Shown in pieces: positions 52,653 to 61,214 of a stretch of 64,000 nucleotides of DNA; position 1 is the first letter of the stretch, and the number at the start of each line of letters is the position of its first letter. The stretch spans positions 449,804-513,803 of the forward strand of contig NZ_KE159726.1 in assembly GCF_000403455.2 (NCBI RefSeq). The letters run 5' to 3'. The DNA comes from Dorea sp. 5-2 (GTDB lineage: Bacteria; Bacillota; Clostridia; Lachnospirales; Lachnospiraceae). Under the pieces are notes generated by a model. That model was not told the origin of the DNA. It did not search any database and saw nothing but the letters and a program-made list of their open reading frames with translations. The position numbers were made by a program, and so were the translations under genes.

Positions 52653-53503
52653 TGAATAAAAAACTCAGCAGAAACCAGACCTTTTTGTTAATTACAGTCC
52701 CTGTCTTGGCATTGTTCTTTTGCTTTAATACTCTGCCACTGATCAAGGGCCTGATCTACAGCTTCACGAACTTCAAAGGCTTCGGAAGCTACGACTGGGT
52801 GGGAATGCGCAACTATGCCGACTTATTTACCGATGCGCGTGTCGGGAAATCCTACCTCTTTACTTTTAAATTCGCGATTCTGGCAACTGTTCTGACGAAT
52901 GTGATCGCCCTGCTCCTCGCGCTGGGCTTAAATGGTAAGATCAAAGCCAAGAGCGCTTTAAGAGGTATGTACTTCGTTCCGAGAATCCTGGGCGGATTGG
53001 TTGTAGGTTATATCTTCGGATATATCTTTACATACATCCTTCCTGCACTGACCAAAACCGGAAGTATGCTTTCAGACACAAGGACAGCGTGGATCGCTAT
53101 CGTTATCGTAACCGCATGGCAGTCCATCGCTCAGACGACCCTCATCTACATCTCCGGTCTTCAGACCGTACCGGAAGACGTATATGAGGCGGGCGCGATC
53201 GACGGCGCGACCGGATGGTTAAGCTTCAAGTCACTGACTTTCCCGCTGATCATCCCGTTCTTCAGCATCAACATGGTATTAAGCATGAAAGACTTCCTGA
53301 TGGTATTCGACCAGATCATGGCGTTGACCAAGGGAGGTCCTGCACAGAGTACCGAGTCTATCTCATTCTTGATCTACAACAATGGTATGGGCGGCGGACA
53401 GTTCGGTTTCCAGAGCGCTAACGCGGTTATCTTCTTCATCGTGATCGTTGCGATCTCTGTTGCCCAGCTTACTATTACAGGAAAGAAGGAGGAACAGTTA
53501 TAA
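52652..53503 (+). CDS. Sugar ABC transporter permease (MalF/MsmF-like)
   Basis: The 283-residue permease has six membrane helices and the EAA loop EAGAIDGATGWLSFKSLTFPLI. It forms the translocation channel with the next permease. TAATG overlap with the binding-protein gene and one-base overlap with the second permease show coupled translation. The MsiK/MsmK-type ATPase is not encoded here; a shared ATPase elsewhere is expected, as usual for this transporter class. Confidence 0.94.
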   Translation: MNKKLSRNQTFLLITVPVLALFFCFNTLPLIKGLIYSFTNFKGFGSYDWVGMRNYADLFTDARVGKSYLFTFKFAILATVLTNVIALLLALGLNGKIKAKSALRGMYFVPRILGGLVVGYIFGYIFTYILPALTKTGSMLSDTRTAWIAIVIVTAWQSIAQTTLIYISGLQTVPEDVYEAGAIDGATGWLSFKSLTFPLIIPFFSINMVLSMKDFLMVFDQIMALTKGGPAQSTESISFLIYNNGMGGGQFGFQSANAVIFFIVIVAISVAQLTITGKKEEQL

Positions 53504-54351
53504 TGAAACAGAAAAATAAAGTTGCGGCTACCACTAATTGGCCGCTTACCATCCTTTTGATCGTTGGCTGCCTGACTGTTATCTTCCCGCTTTATATGGC
53601 GCTTGTGATCGCATTCAAGAAACCGTCAGAGATGACCAACGACATTGCCGGGGCGTTAAGCCTGCCGAAGAGCTGGAGCCTTGAAAACTTCGCGGAAGCT
53701 ATGCGTGTCACAGACTTCTGGCATTCACTTGGATACAGTGTCATGATCACTGTTGTGACAGTAGTGCTTGCCATCCTGCTCCACTCCCTTGCCGGATACG
53801 CGATCGGAAGAAGCATGGCTAAGAGCAAATTCTACAAAGTATCCTACCTCTATATTGTAAGCGGTATGTTCGTACCTTTCGCCATCCTGATGATGCCTCT
53901 GGTAAAGCAGACTGCGCAAATGGGTATTGACAACTGGTTCGGAGTTATATTATGCTATCTGGTGTTCTATATGCCGATGAATGTAATGCTTTACTCCGGC
54001 TACTTAAAGAACATCCCGATCGCACTTGAGGAAGCCGCTTTCGTGGACGGCGCCACCACATGGTCAACCTATTGGAAGATCATCTTCCCGATCATGACGC
54101 CGATGCACGCTACGGTTGCCGTACTGACCGCCCTCGGAACCTGGAACGATGTTATGACTCCGCTTGTCATCATGTCCGGTACAGGCGTCAACACACTGCC
54201 TTTGGCACAGCTGACATTCCAGACACAGTTCGGTACGAACTACAACCTGGCATTCGCCTCTTACCTGTTGGCACTGCTGCCAATCCTGATCTTCTATCTG
54301 GTATGCCAGAAGCAGATCATCAACGGTGTCGTAAATGGTGCGGTAAAATAA
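53503..54351 (+). CDS. Sugar ABC transporter permease (MalG/MsmG-like)
   Basis: The 282-residue partner permease has six helices, the EAA loop EEAAFVDGATTWSTYWKIIFPI and the family C terminus FYLVCQKQIINGVVNGAVK. Together with the upstream permease it forms the heterodimeric sugar channel. Alpha-galactosidase follows after 27 bases. Confidence 0.95.
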   Translation: MKQKNKVAATTNWPLTILLIVGCLTVIFPLYMALVIAFKKPSEMTNDIAGALSLPKSWSLENFAEAMRVTDFWHSLGYSVMITVVTVVLAILLHSLAGYAIGRSMAKSKFYKVSYLYIVSGMFVPFAILMMPLVKQTAQMGIDNWFGVILCYLVFYMPMNVMLYSGYLKNIPIALEEAAFVDGATTWSTYWKIIFPIMTPMHATVAVLTALGTWNDVMTPLVIMSGTGVNTLPLAQLTFQTQFGTNYNLAFASYLLALLPILIFYLVCQKQIINGVVNGAVK

Positions 54352-54378
54352 TCAGAATACTGAAATGAGGACAAACTT

Positions 54379-56619
54379 ATGGCTATTTTATTTGACAGCA
54401 CGAGCAGACTATTTACTTTGACAACAGCCCATAGTATGTACCAAATGAAAGCAGACAGGTATGGAGTATTACTCCATACCTGGTTTGGTATGAAGGGTTC
54501 TGCTTTCGACTACTCCTACCGGATCGCATATGCAGACCGCGGTTTCTCCGGCAATCCTTATGATGCGGGAGAGGACCGGACCTATTCTCTGGATGTGCTT
54601 CCGCAGGAATTTCCGGTCTATGGAAGCGGGGATTACCGTTCTACGGCTCTGAAGGTCCGCTATCCGGACGGAACCACAGCATGTGACCTGCGTTATCTGA
54701 AACATGAGATCCGAGAGGGAAAGTATTCCCTTCCGGGACTGCCCGCACTCTTTGATACACTTCCGGATGCAGAAGATCACGCTTCTGGTTTATCCATAGA
54801 GGCGCAGTCGGATACCCTTGTCATCACACTGGAGGATACCCGCCGTATGTTCTATGTTCATCTGTATTACGGCGTGATGGAGAACCTTGACGTCATCACA
54901 AGAGCTGTCTGCGTCGAGAACCACAGCGATGCGGACATTTATATTGAGAACATCCAGAGTGTCTGTGTGGATCATCTGCACGGCGATCACGATCTGCATA
55001 CCTTCTACGGACGTCATGTGAAGGAGCGTAATTATCAGCGCACCCATGTGATGCATGGGATCCAGTCGGTGGGCAGTACGCGGGGAACCTCAAGTCACCA
55101 GTACAATCCCTTCCTGATCCTGTCCGATCGGGATACGACAGAGGATACCGGAAGCTGCTATGGTTTCTCTTTCCTTTACAGCGGAGATTTCATAGGAAGC
55201 GCCGAGCTTGATCAGTACGACCAGACCCGTTTCCTGCTTGGGATCCATCCTGATAACTTCTGCTATTGTGTAAAACCAGACGAATGCTTTTACGCGCCGG
55301 AAGCTGCTATGGCGTATTCCGAGTGCGGGCTTGGAAATCTGTCGCGTATCTTCCACCGTGCTTTCCGCAGTCATCTGTGCAGAGGGAAATGGACAGTTAA
55401 GAGGCGTCCTGTCTTACTGAATGACTGGGAGGGCGTATACTTTGATTTTGACGGGGAAAAGCTGATACAGATGGCAAAAGACGCATCGGAGCTTGGCGTT
55501 GAACTCTTCGTTATGGACGACGGATGGTTTGGCAAACGTGATCTGGACGTATCCGGCCTTGGCGATTGGATTGTAAATGAAAAGAAATTAGGCTGTACAC
55601 TAAAGGAACTTTCAGACCAGATCCATGATTTTGGTATTCAGTTCGGTATCTGGTTCGAACCGGAAGGGATCAACGAGGACAGCGATCTGTACCGGGAGCA
55701 TCCGGACTGGACATTTCAGATTCCTGGGAAACAGCCTACCCGTTCCCGGCTTCAATTACTGCTTGACTTCTCCAGGGAGGACGTCCGGGATTACATTTTC
55801 ACCCATATATGCCAGGTGCTTGATTCTGCCAGGATCGAATACCTTAAGTGGGATCTGAACCGAAGCCTTGCGGATCTCTACAGCGCCGCGCTTCCCGCCG
55901 AACGACAGGGTGAGATCATGCACCGCTATGTGCTCGGGCTCTATGATATGCTGGAGAAGCTGGTACGGCGTTATCCGGATCTGCTGATCGAGGGCTGCAG
56001 CGGAGGAGGAGGCCGTTTCGATGCGGGTATGCTCTATTACACGCCGCAGATCTGGTGCAGCGACGACACGGACGCCATCGAGAGACTCAGCATCCAGTAC
56101 GGGACTTCTTTTGGTTATCCTGTGAGTACGATGGGTTCCCATGTCTCACACTGTCCAAATGAACAGACCCGGCGTATCGCTCCGTTAAATACCCGGGCGA
56201 CCGTCGCAATGTCCGGCACATTCGGGTATGAGCTGGACGTCAATAAGATGTCCGGGGAAGAGAAGGAGATCGTAAAGGCGCAGATACAGGAATTCAAGAA
56301 ATACTATGATCTGATCCAGTACGGAGATTATTACCGGCTCACCGATCCGGATACGGTGGAAGCCTATCACGGATGGGAATTTGCAGCTTCGGACGGAAGC
56401 GAAGCGCTTCTGTGTATCGTTGCACTGCAGATCCATCCCAATGGCCCGGGACGCTGGATGTGCCTGAAAGGACTGAAGAAGGACAGTATCTATGTGGTAG
56501 ACGGGAAGGAATACCCTGGTGATGTGCTGATGAACGGCGGCTTGCTGCTTCCGGGGGCGACGGAGGAATATCAAAGCTTCCGGATCCATATTGTGGAAAA
56601 GCAGAAGGCTGGCGAATAA
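54379..56619 (+). CDS. Alpha-galactosidase, GH36
   Basis: The 746-residue GH36 enzyme has an N-terminal beta-sandwich (1-330) and a TIM barrel with VLLNDWEGVYFDF, MDDGWFGKR, the nucleophile Asp492 in YLKWDLNRSL and the acid/base in WCSDDTDA (near 562-565). It hydrolyses terminal alpha-1,6-galactosides such as melibiose and raffinose. No signal peptide is present, so it acts in the cytoplasm on sugar brought in by the upstream importer. GAGGACAAACTT precedes the ATG. The AraC protein is the likely regulator. Confidence 0.96.
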   Translation: MAILFDSTSRLFTLTTAHSMYQMKADRYGVLLHTWFGMKGSAFDYSYRIAYADRGFSGNPYDAGEDRTYSLDVLPQEFPVYGSGDYRSTALKVRYPDGTTACDLRYLKHEIREGKYSLPGLPALFDTLPDAEDHASGLSIEAQSDTLVITLEDTRRMFYVHLYYGVMENLDVITRAVCVENHSDADIYIENIQSVCVDHLHGDHDLHTFYGRHVKERNYQRTHVMHGIQSVGSTRGTSSHQYNPFLILSDRDTTEDTGSCYGFSFLYSGDFIGSAELDQYDQTRFLLGIHPDNFCYCVKPDECFYAPEAAMAYSECGLGNLSRIFHRAFRSHLCRGKWTVKRRPVLLNDWEGVYFDFDGEKLIQMAKDASELGVELFVMDDGWFGKRDLDVSGLGDWIVNEKKLGCTLKELSDQIHDFGIQFGIWFEPEGINEDSDLYREHPDWTFQIPGKQPTRSRLQLLLDFSREDVRDYIFTHICQVLDSARIEYLKWDLNRSLADLYSAALPAERQGEIMHRYVLGLYDMLEKLVRRYPDLLIEGCSGGGGRFDAGMLYYTPQIWCSDDTDAIERLSIQYGTSFGYPVSTMGSHVSHCPNEQTRRIAPLNTRATVAMSGTFGYELDVNKMSGEEKEIVKAQIQEFKKYYDLIQYGDYYRLTDPDTVEAYHGWEFAASDGSEALLCIVALQIHPNGPGRWMCLKGLKKDSIYVVDGKEYPGDVLMNGGLLLPGATEEYQSFRIHIVEKQKAGE

Positions 56620-56653
56620 GCGGAACGGGAAAACCGTGACTGTGCAAGAATAG

Positions 56654-56702
56654 TGGAGAAAAAAAGAAGGGCTGTTGCATCATGTAGCTTATGCAACAGC
56701 CC
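56654..56702 (-). terminator. Terminator of the tRNA-Ala transcript
   Basis: GGGCTGTTGCAT (56669-56680) pairs with ATGCAACAGCCC (56691-56702). On the minus strand a long T-run (from AAAAAAA at 56659-56665) follows. On the plus strand only ATTAAAAT follows, so for the alpha-galactosidase operon it is weaker. Confidence 0.85.
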
Positions 56703-56711
56703 ATTAAAATA

Positions 56712-56784
56712 TGGAGCATACGGGATTCGAACCCGTGACCTCCACACTGCCAGTGTGGCGCGCTCCCAACTGCGCCAATACCCC
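56712..56784 (-). tRNA. tRNA-Ala (anticodon GGC)
   Basis: The minus strand gives a full 73-nt cloverleaf: acceptor GGGGTAT pairs with ATGCTCC, anticodon stem CCACA/TGTGG around CTGGCAG (anticodon GGC), T arm ACGGGTTCGAATCCCGT, discriminator A. CCA is not encoded. It reads GCC (and GCU). It stands alone with a terminator directly downstream. Confidence 0.97.
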
Positions 56785-56829
56785 ATGGCATGATTATAAC
56801 ACAGATGGGAGCCGGAAGGAAGAAAAAAA

Positions 56830-57300
56830 TCAGCAGATAACGATAATTTTTCTAGGAGTAGTCTGTGCAGGAATACTTCTGGTAGTTACCGTATAATATA
56901 CGATCAGTGTCTGTCCGCCGAGAGGGCAGGGAAACGGCTGTCCGTTGGAGGTTACGATATCGGTAGAACGTCCGACGTTCAGTTTCAGCGTTCCGTCAAA
57001 AGATACCAGGTCGTTATCGAATTCTCCTGCATAGAGATTCTCCTGCGGATTCCGGCGGCCGATGATGATCGCCTGGTATTGCGGCGGATAGATCAGAGGG
57101 ATCGGAAGATCCGCATCATAGAATGCCGTGACGTTCATTCCGACCCGTAGGCGTATCTCGCTTATCACGTAGGTATCCGGACTTATGATGAAGTTCTGGA
57201 TCCCGTCAGAATTGCGGATCGTGACCTGCTGCATACAACAGTTATTGTCTAATGTAGTGATACTTTGAATAACTCCGTTAACTGGGACCAAAGAAGGCAT
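56830..57300 (-). CDS. Unknown beta-rich protein, 156 residues
   Basis: The protein looks all-beta: GVIQSITTLDNNCCMQQVTI, TYVISEIRLRVGMNVTAFYD, YQAIIIGRRNPQENLYAGEFD and a Cys-containing end (KIIVIC). No signal peptide or membrane helix is seen. It resembles a tandem OB-like or barrel design. I do not recognise the family. The start at 57300 (ATG, GGGG upstream) is preferred; 57321 adds seven residues without a clear ribosome site. A small gene precedes it by 36 bases on the same strand, so they may be one operon. Confidence 0.65.
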   Translation of the reverse strand: MPSLVPVNGVIQSITTLDNNCCMQQVTIRNSDGIQNFIISPDTYVISEIRLRVGMNVTAFYDADLPIPLIYPPQYQAIIIGRRNPQENLYAGEFDNDLVSFDGTLKLNVGRSTDIVTSNGQPFPCPLGGQTLIVYYTVTTRSIPAQTTPRKIIVIC

Positions 57301-57336
57301 AATAAAAACCCCATTTTTCATTAGTATATGCAGAGA

Positions 57337-57567
57337 TTACCGATGGTGTTCGCCGGGTTTGGCAGAAGCGGCGTGCGCCTCCGGTTTGATAGAAGCGGCT
57401 CTGCCGTTAGGGGGAAGGAAGTGATACAGTTCCTCGTATGACTCGATCTCTTCGGCAGAGACAGGCTCGGAAGGGATCAACCCGGTACAGTCGTGAGAAG
57501 ACGCGGCATTGGACAGATAATCATATTCGTCTATTATTTTCTGGTTTTCTTTCTCTTCTTTTTTCAT
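57337..57567 (-). CDS. Small hydrophilic unknown protein, 76 residues
   Basis: It begins at an ATG with a strong site (CAGGAGGTCTGCT) on the minus strand, at 57567. The product is charged and has one Cys (SHDCTGLIPSE), an acidic middle and a His/Arg/Ala-rich end. No family is recognised. It lies just upstream of the 156-residue unknown gene and is probably co-transcribed. Confidence 0.65.
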   Translation of the reverse strand: MKKEEKENQKIIDEYDYLSNAASSHDCTGLIPSEPVSAEEIESYEELYHFLPPNGRAASIKPEAHAASAKPGEHHR

Positions 57568-57643
57568 AGCAGACCTCCTGATATAATGAATGCTTTGCAA
57601 TATTGAATGAAATATTTAATGTAATTTTTAGATATAGAATGTG

Positions 57644-57672
57644 TAGAAAAAAGAGAGTATATACTGTATAAT
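57644..57672 (+). promoter_or_regulatory. Promoter candidate of the PHP hydrolase
   Basis: TAGAAA (57644-57649), 17 bases, TATAAT (57667-57672), 75 bases before the ATG at 57747. The -35 is weak. Confidence 0.5.
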
Positions 57673-57746
57673 ATTTCCACATGTAATAAAAATTAATGTA
57701 AAAAATAGATGTCGAGAAGCAGACATCAGGAAAGAAGGATGATTCT

Positions 57747-58469
57747 ATGAATATTGAGATTGATACACATTCACATACGCTTGCCAGCGGGCATGCTTAT
57801 AATACGATCCGTGAGATGGCGGCGTCAGCAGCGGAAAAGGGGCAGAAAGGACTGGCGATCACGGATCATTCGATACGTATGCCGGGAACATGCCATATCT
57901 ATTATTTTCAGAATATGCGGATCGTGCCGAGAAAGATGTATGGAATAGAGCTATTGCTGGGGACGGAGCTGAATATCCTGAATGAATCCGGCGAAGTGGA
58001 TATGTCGCAGGGACTTCTGGCGGAAATGGATATCGCGATCGCAAGCATGCATCTCCCATGTTATGAGGGAGAATGCACCAGGGAGAAGATCACGCAGGCA
58101 TATGTGAACGTTATGGAGAATGAGTATGTAGATATTATCGGGCATCCGGATGACGGAAGATTCCCGGTGGATTTTGAAGTGTTGGCAAGAGAGGCGAAGA
58201 GAACCAAAACGCTGTTGGAAGTGAACAATTCATCTCTTCGGCCGGAAGGATTCCGGATCAATGCGGTGGAGAATTGCCGGCGTATGTTAGAAGAATGCAA
58301 GAAGCATGAGGCAATGATCGTTCTGGGGACGGATTCTCATGTGGATGTAGATATTGCGGAATATCCATATGCGTACCGTATTCTGAAAGAGGTGGATTTC
58401 CCGGAGGAGCTGGTTGCCAATCGCTCGCTTGAGAAGCTTAAGTCATGCCTTAAACATACGTTCTTTTAA
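57747..58469 (+). CDS. PHP-domain phosphatase/hydrolase (YcdX-like)
   Basis: The 240-residue PHP protein has the metal-binding HxH in DTHSHTLASGHAYNTI, ITDHS, GHPDDGRFPVDFE, EVNNSSL and LGTDSHVDVDIAEY. PHP enzymes bind a trinuclear metal site and remove phosphates; YcdX-type members are phosphatases of uncertain substrate. AAAGAAGGATG precedes the ATG. It is monocistronic by appearance. Confidence 0.9.
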   Translation: MNIEIDTHSHTLASGHAYNTIREMAASAAEKGQKGLAITDHSIRMPGTCHIYYFQNMRIVPRKMYGIELLLGTELNILNESGEVDMSQGLLAEMDIAIASMHLPCYEGECTREKITQAYVNVMENEYVDIIGHPDDGRFPVDFEVLAREAKRTKTLLEVNNSSLRPEGFRINAVENCRRMLEECKKHEAMIVLGTDSHVDVDIAEYPYAYRILKEVDFPEELVANRSLEKLKSCLKHTFF

Positions 58470-58529
58470 ACCGACAGCACATGTGTAAAAGCATGCTCAT
58501 CAAATTTTTCGGTGTACTAGAAAAAGGTA

Positions 58530-58558
58530 TGGACTTTATAAATTTAGTGTGTTAAAAT
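58530..58558 (+). promoter_or_regulatory. Promoter candidate of the YerC-type repressor
   Basis: TGGACT (58530-58535), 17 bases, TAAAAT (58553-58558), with a TGTG extension before the -10. Start near 58565. Confidence 0.6.
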
Positions 58559-58603
58559 GTAACAGTGATCAGTAATGAAATCTGTTACGGAGGAGCCGGT
58601 GTT

Positions 58604-58915
58604 ATGAGTAAGAAGATCAGGACAGATGCGGTAGACTATTTGTTTCGTGCGATATTGAGCCTTGAAAATAAAGAGGAGTGTTATACTTTTTTTGAAGATA
58701 TATGTACGATCAATGAATTGCTTTCATTGTCGCAGAGATTCGAAGTGGCGAAGATGTTAAGAGAGCATAAGACGTATCTTGAGATAGCGGAGAAGACCGG
58801 AGCATCGACTGCAACCATAAGCAGAGTGAACCGCTCTTTGAATTATGGCAACGACGGATACGACATGGTATTCGCGAGGATCTGTCAGGAAGATCAAAAA
58901 AAGCCTGAGCCGTAG
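58604..58915 (+). CDS. YerC/YecD TrpR-family DNA-binding protein
   Basis: The 103-residue protein matches the TrpR/YerC/YecD family (YLFRAILSLENKEECYTFFEDICT, then FEVAKMLREHKTYLEIAEKTGASTATISRV helix-turn-helix). It is likely a small dimeric repressor. The ATG at 58604 follows CGGAGGAGCCGGTG; an upstream in-frame ATG at 58565 would overlap the predicted transcript start. The effector is not known. Confidence 0.92.
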   Translation: MSKKIRTDAVDYLFRAILSLENKEECYTFFEDICTINELLSLSQRFEVAKMLREHKTYLEIAEKTGASTATISRVNRSLNYGNDGYDMVFARICQEDQKKPEP

Positions 58916-58991
58916 AGATGATCGAGTAGCAGAAGGAGCGGATGGTTGGTAAATAAGCGGTAAATTAGGTAAGATTTAACATCTTGTAAAA

Positions 58992-59031
58992 AAGAAGAAA
59001 TAAGGCTTTGCGGACCTTATTTCTTCTTTTT
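58992..59031 (+). terminator. Terminator of the YerC-type gene, overlapping the DUF1836 3' end
   Basis: AAGAAGAAATAAGG (58992-59005) pairs perfectly with CCTTATTTCTTCTT (59015-59028), then T. The right arm contains the stop codon and last lysine codons of the minus-strand DUF1836 gene, so the two convergent genes share these bases. Confidence 0.85.
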
Positions 59032-59628
59032 GCCTTGTTTTTCTTCAGGAAGCTGATCCAACAGCTTTTCAATGATCTGTTTCTTGATATATACATCGAA
59101 ACTTAGACTGCAGATGAAAGCGAAGAATTGAAGATAATCCCGCTCCTCTGACGGGGCGTCGGGGAAGCGGCTCATCGCATGGTGGTAGGATTTGGCAACG
59201 TCTTTTTGCAGAGCGTCGATCCTGGATTTCTCCAGACGGCAGATCTCTTCATAGATAGACGTCATGTTGAAGTCCTTTCCGTTGTCGAAATATCTCTCCG
59301 TAATGGGATTCAGCATGGTCTCGATATCTTTGATCGAGAGGATATTCTTAAAATAGTAGATAAATATCATGACCAGAATGTGCTCCCTGGAGTATTTCTT
59401 CTTGACAGGGGGAGGAAGCAGGTTATTCTTGGCGTAATTATTGATCATGGTCTTGGTCAGGACTTTGTCCTCTTCACGCCGTTTTGCAGAACACAGCTGT
59501 TCTTCCATAAAAGTAGTGACCTGGTCCATGTACAGGTCGATGTTCGGGATATCTTCGGGCTTAACGTAATCAATACGCGAGATACTGGTCAGAATACTAT
59601 TTAACATATCTTTTGTGTCAATTGTCAT
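59017..59628 (-). CDS. DUF1836-family protein, putative MerR-like regulator
   Basis: The 203-residue protein has a MerR-like segment at about 56-105 (LTKTMINNYAKNNLLPPP, then KKKYSREHILVMIFIYYFKNILSIKDIETML), followed by a helical region and a Lys-rich end. DUF1836 proteins are predicted DNA-binding regulators without a known target. The ATG follows GAGGTGATAAT. Its promoter contains a perfect 21-bp palindrome in the spacer, which suggests self-repression. A MATE exporter is divergently placed. Confidence 0.85.
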   Translation of the reverse strand: MTIDTKDMLNSILTSISRIDYVKPEDIPNIDLYMDQVTTFMEEQLCSAKRREEDKVLTKTMINNYAKNNLLPPPVKKKYSREHILVMIFIYYFKNILSIKDIETMLNPITERYFDNGKDFNMTSIYEEICRLEKSRIDALQKDVAKSYHHAMSRFPDAPSEERDYLQFFAFICSLSFDVYIKKQIIEKLLDQLPEEKQGKKKK

Positions 59629-59648
59629 ATTATCACCTCAATGTAACA

Positions 59649-59677
59649 ATTATATAGTTTTTAAAACTATATGACAA
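59649..59677 (-). promoter_or_regulatory. Sigma-A promoter of the DUF1836 gene
   Basis: Minus strand: TTGTCA (59677-59672), 17 bases, TATAAT (59654-59649). The leader is only about 14 bases. Confidence 0.85.
59652..59672. promoter_or_regulatory. Perfect palindromic operator inside the DUF1836 promoter
   Basis: ATATAGTTTT, one central T, AAAACTATAT: 10-bp arms with perfect symmetry. It lies exactly between and partly over the -35 and -10 boxes, the usual place of MerR-type or repressor operators. Confidence 0.7.
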
Positions 59678-59712
59678 GGATTTTTTAAATACTCTATCAA
59701 ATTTTTATTTTA

Positions 59713-59723
59713 TGTGTTATAAC
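59713..59723 (+). promoter_or_regulatory. Extended -10 candidate of the MATE exporter
   Basis: TGTGTTATAAC, TRTG extension with TATAAC -10, 64 bases before the ATG at 59787. It is 40 bases from the DUF1836 palindrome. Confidence 0.45.
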
Positions 59724-59744
59724 AGTAAGTAAGGTATGTGGATG

Positions 59745-59764
59745 CTCCCAAAATTTTTTGGGAG
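59745..59764 (+). repeat. Short hairpin in the MATE leader
   Basis: CTCCCAAAA and TTTTGGGAG form a 9-bp stem 22 bases before the ATG at 59787, ahead of the ribosome site TAGGAGGAA. It may modulate translation or mRNA stability. No T-run follows. Confidence 0.55.
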
Positions 59765-59786
59765 TGTTCGTAGCTAGGAGGAAAAA

Positions 59787-61163
59787 ATGAACATGTTAAA
59801 GAAATTATTTGCCCCGGTAGATATGACCGTAGGGAAACCCTGGGAAGATATTCTGTTGTTCACCGTACCGATGCTGATCGGGAATATCGCCCAACAGTTG
59901 TATAATACGGTGGACAGTGTGGTAGTGGGAAATTATGTAGGGGACAATGCGCTGGCGGCAGTGGGAAGCGCCGGGCCGATCCTGAATCTGCTGATCGTGC
60001 TTTTTATCGGGATCAGTGTGGGAGCCAGTATCATGGTATCCCAGTATTTTGGCGCAAGGAAGAGGGAAGATTTATCTATCGCGATAGCGAACAGTATCGT
60101 GCTGACGGCGATCTCATCCGTTATCATCATGGTGGTGGCGACGTTGGTCGCAAGGCCGCTTCTGGTACTCTTAAAGACGCCGGAAAGCATCCTTGACTGG
60201 TGTACTTCGTATCTTCGAATCCTGTTTCTCGGGATATTGGGACTGGCATTCTACAATATTCTCAGCGGGATCTTAAGAGGGCTTGGGGACTCCATCTCTG
60301 CCCTCTTGTATCTGATCGTGTCAAGCGTGCTGAATATTATTCTGGATCTGATATTTGTGATACGTTTTGACATGGGAGTCAGCGGCGTGGCGCTGGCGAC
60401 GGTGATCGCACAGGCGATCTCGGCAGTACTGTGTCTCCTGAAGCTGATGCGGATGAAGGAATTATTTGATTTTAGGAAATCTTATTTCAGACTGACTAAC
60501 CGGCATGGGATGAATATTATCCGTCTGGGAGTCCCGTCGGGAGTCACGCAGGCGATCATGTCCATGGCGATGTTGGTAGTACAGTCTCTTACGAACAGTT
60601 TCGGAGAGCAGTTCATTGCATCGAATGTTATCGTAATGCGTGTGGATGGATTTGCGATGCTGCCGAACTTCTCATTTGGAACAGCAATGACTACCTATGC
60701 AGGGCAGAACGTAGGCGCAAGAGCCTATGACCGCGTGGTGCAGGGGGCGAAACAGGGAACCTTGATGGCGATCGGGTTCTCTGCGGCGATCACGGCGCTG
60801 ATCCTGGTGTTTGGCAGGAATCTGATGTCGATCTTTACCAATACGGCGGATCTGGTAACGCTCAGTATGAACATGATGCGGATCCTGGCAGTCGGCTATA
60901 TCGCGATGGCGATCATCCAGAGCCTGTCCGGGGTCATGCGCGGAGCGGGGGATACGGTGACGCCTATGTGGATCTCCATTGTAATGACCATCTTCCTTCG
61001 GGTGCCGATCGCTTATGGGTTAGTTTATCTGACGAGGAGTGAGCAGTTCCCGGGAGGACGCAAGGAGTGTATCTACATATCACTGCTGATCTCGTGGGTG
61101 TTGGGTGCGATCATTACGAGTTTCTTCTACAAAAAAGGAAAATGGAGAGAGAAGGCAATTTAG
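59787..61163 (+). CDS. MATE-family efflux transporter
   Basis: The 458-residue protein has twelve membrane helices in the MATE pattern (LLFTVPMLIGNIAQQLYNTVDSVVVG; IGISVGASIMVSQYFGARK; ILSGILRGLGDS; SFGTAMTTYAGQNVGA; SGVMRGAGDT). It exports cationic drugs or metabolites with a proton or sodium gradient; the substrate is open. AGGAGGAAAAA precedes the ATG. The divergent DUF1836 regulator with a palindromic operator nearby is a candidate controller. Confidence 0.94.
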   Translation: MNMLKKLFAPVDMTVGKPWEDILLFTVPMLIGNIAQQLYNTVDSVVVGNYVGDNALAAVGSAGPILNLLIVLFIGISVGASIMVSQYFGARKREDLSIAIANSIVLTAISSVIIMVVATLVARPLLVLLKTPESILDWCTSYLRILFLGILGLAFYNILSGILRGLGDSISALLYLIVSSVLNIILDLIFVIRFDMGVSGVALATVIAQAISAVLCLLKLMRMKELFDFRKSYFRLTNRHGMNIIRLGVPSGVTQAIMSMAMLVVQSLTNSFGEQFIASNVIVMRVDGFAMLPNFSFGTAMTTYAGQNVGARAYDRVVQGAKQGTLMAIGFSAAITALILVFGRNLMSIFTNTADLVTLSMNMMRILAVGYIAMAIIQSLSGVMRGAGDTVTPMWISIVMTIFLRVPIAYGLVYLTRSEQFPGGRKECIYISLLISWVLGAIITSFFYKKGKWREKAI

Positions 61164-61214
61164 TCTTGAAATCGCGGTTCCGGCGAGTTATAATATTCCA
61201 TATGAAAAGAGAAG

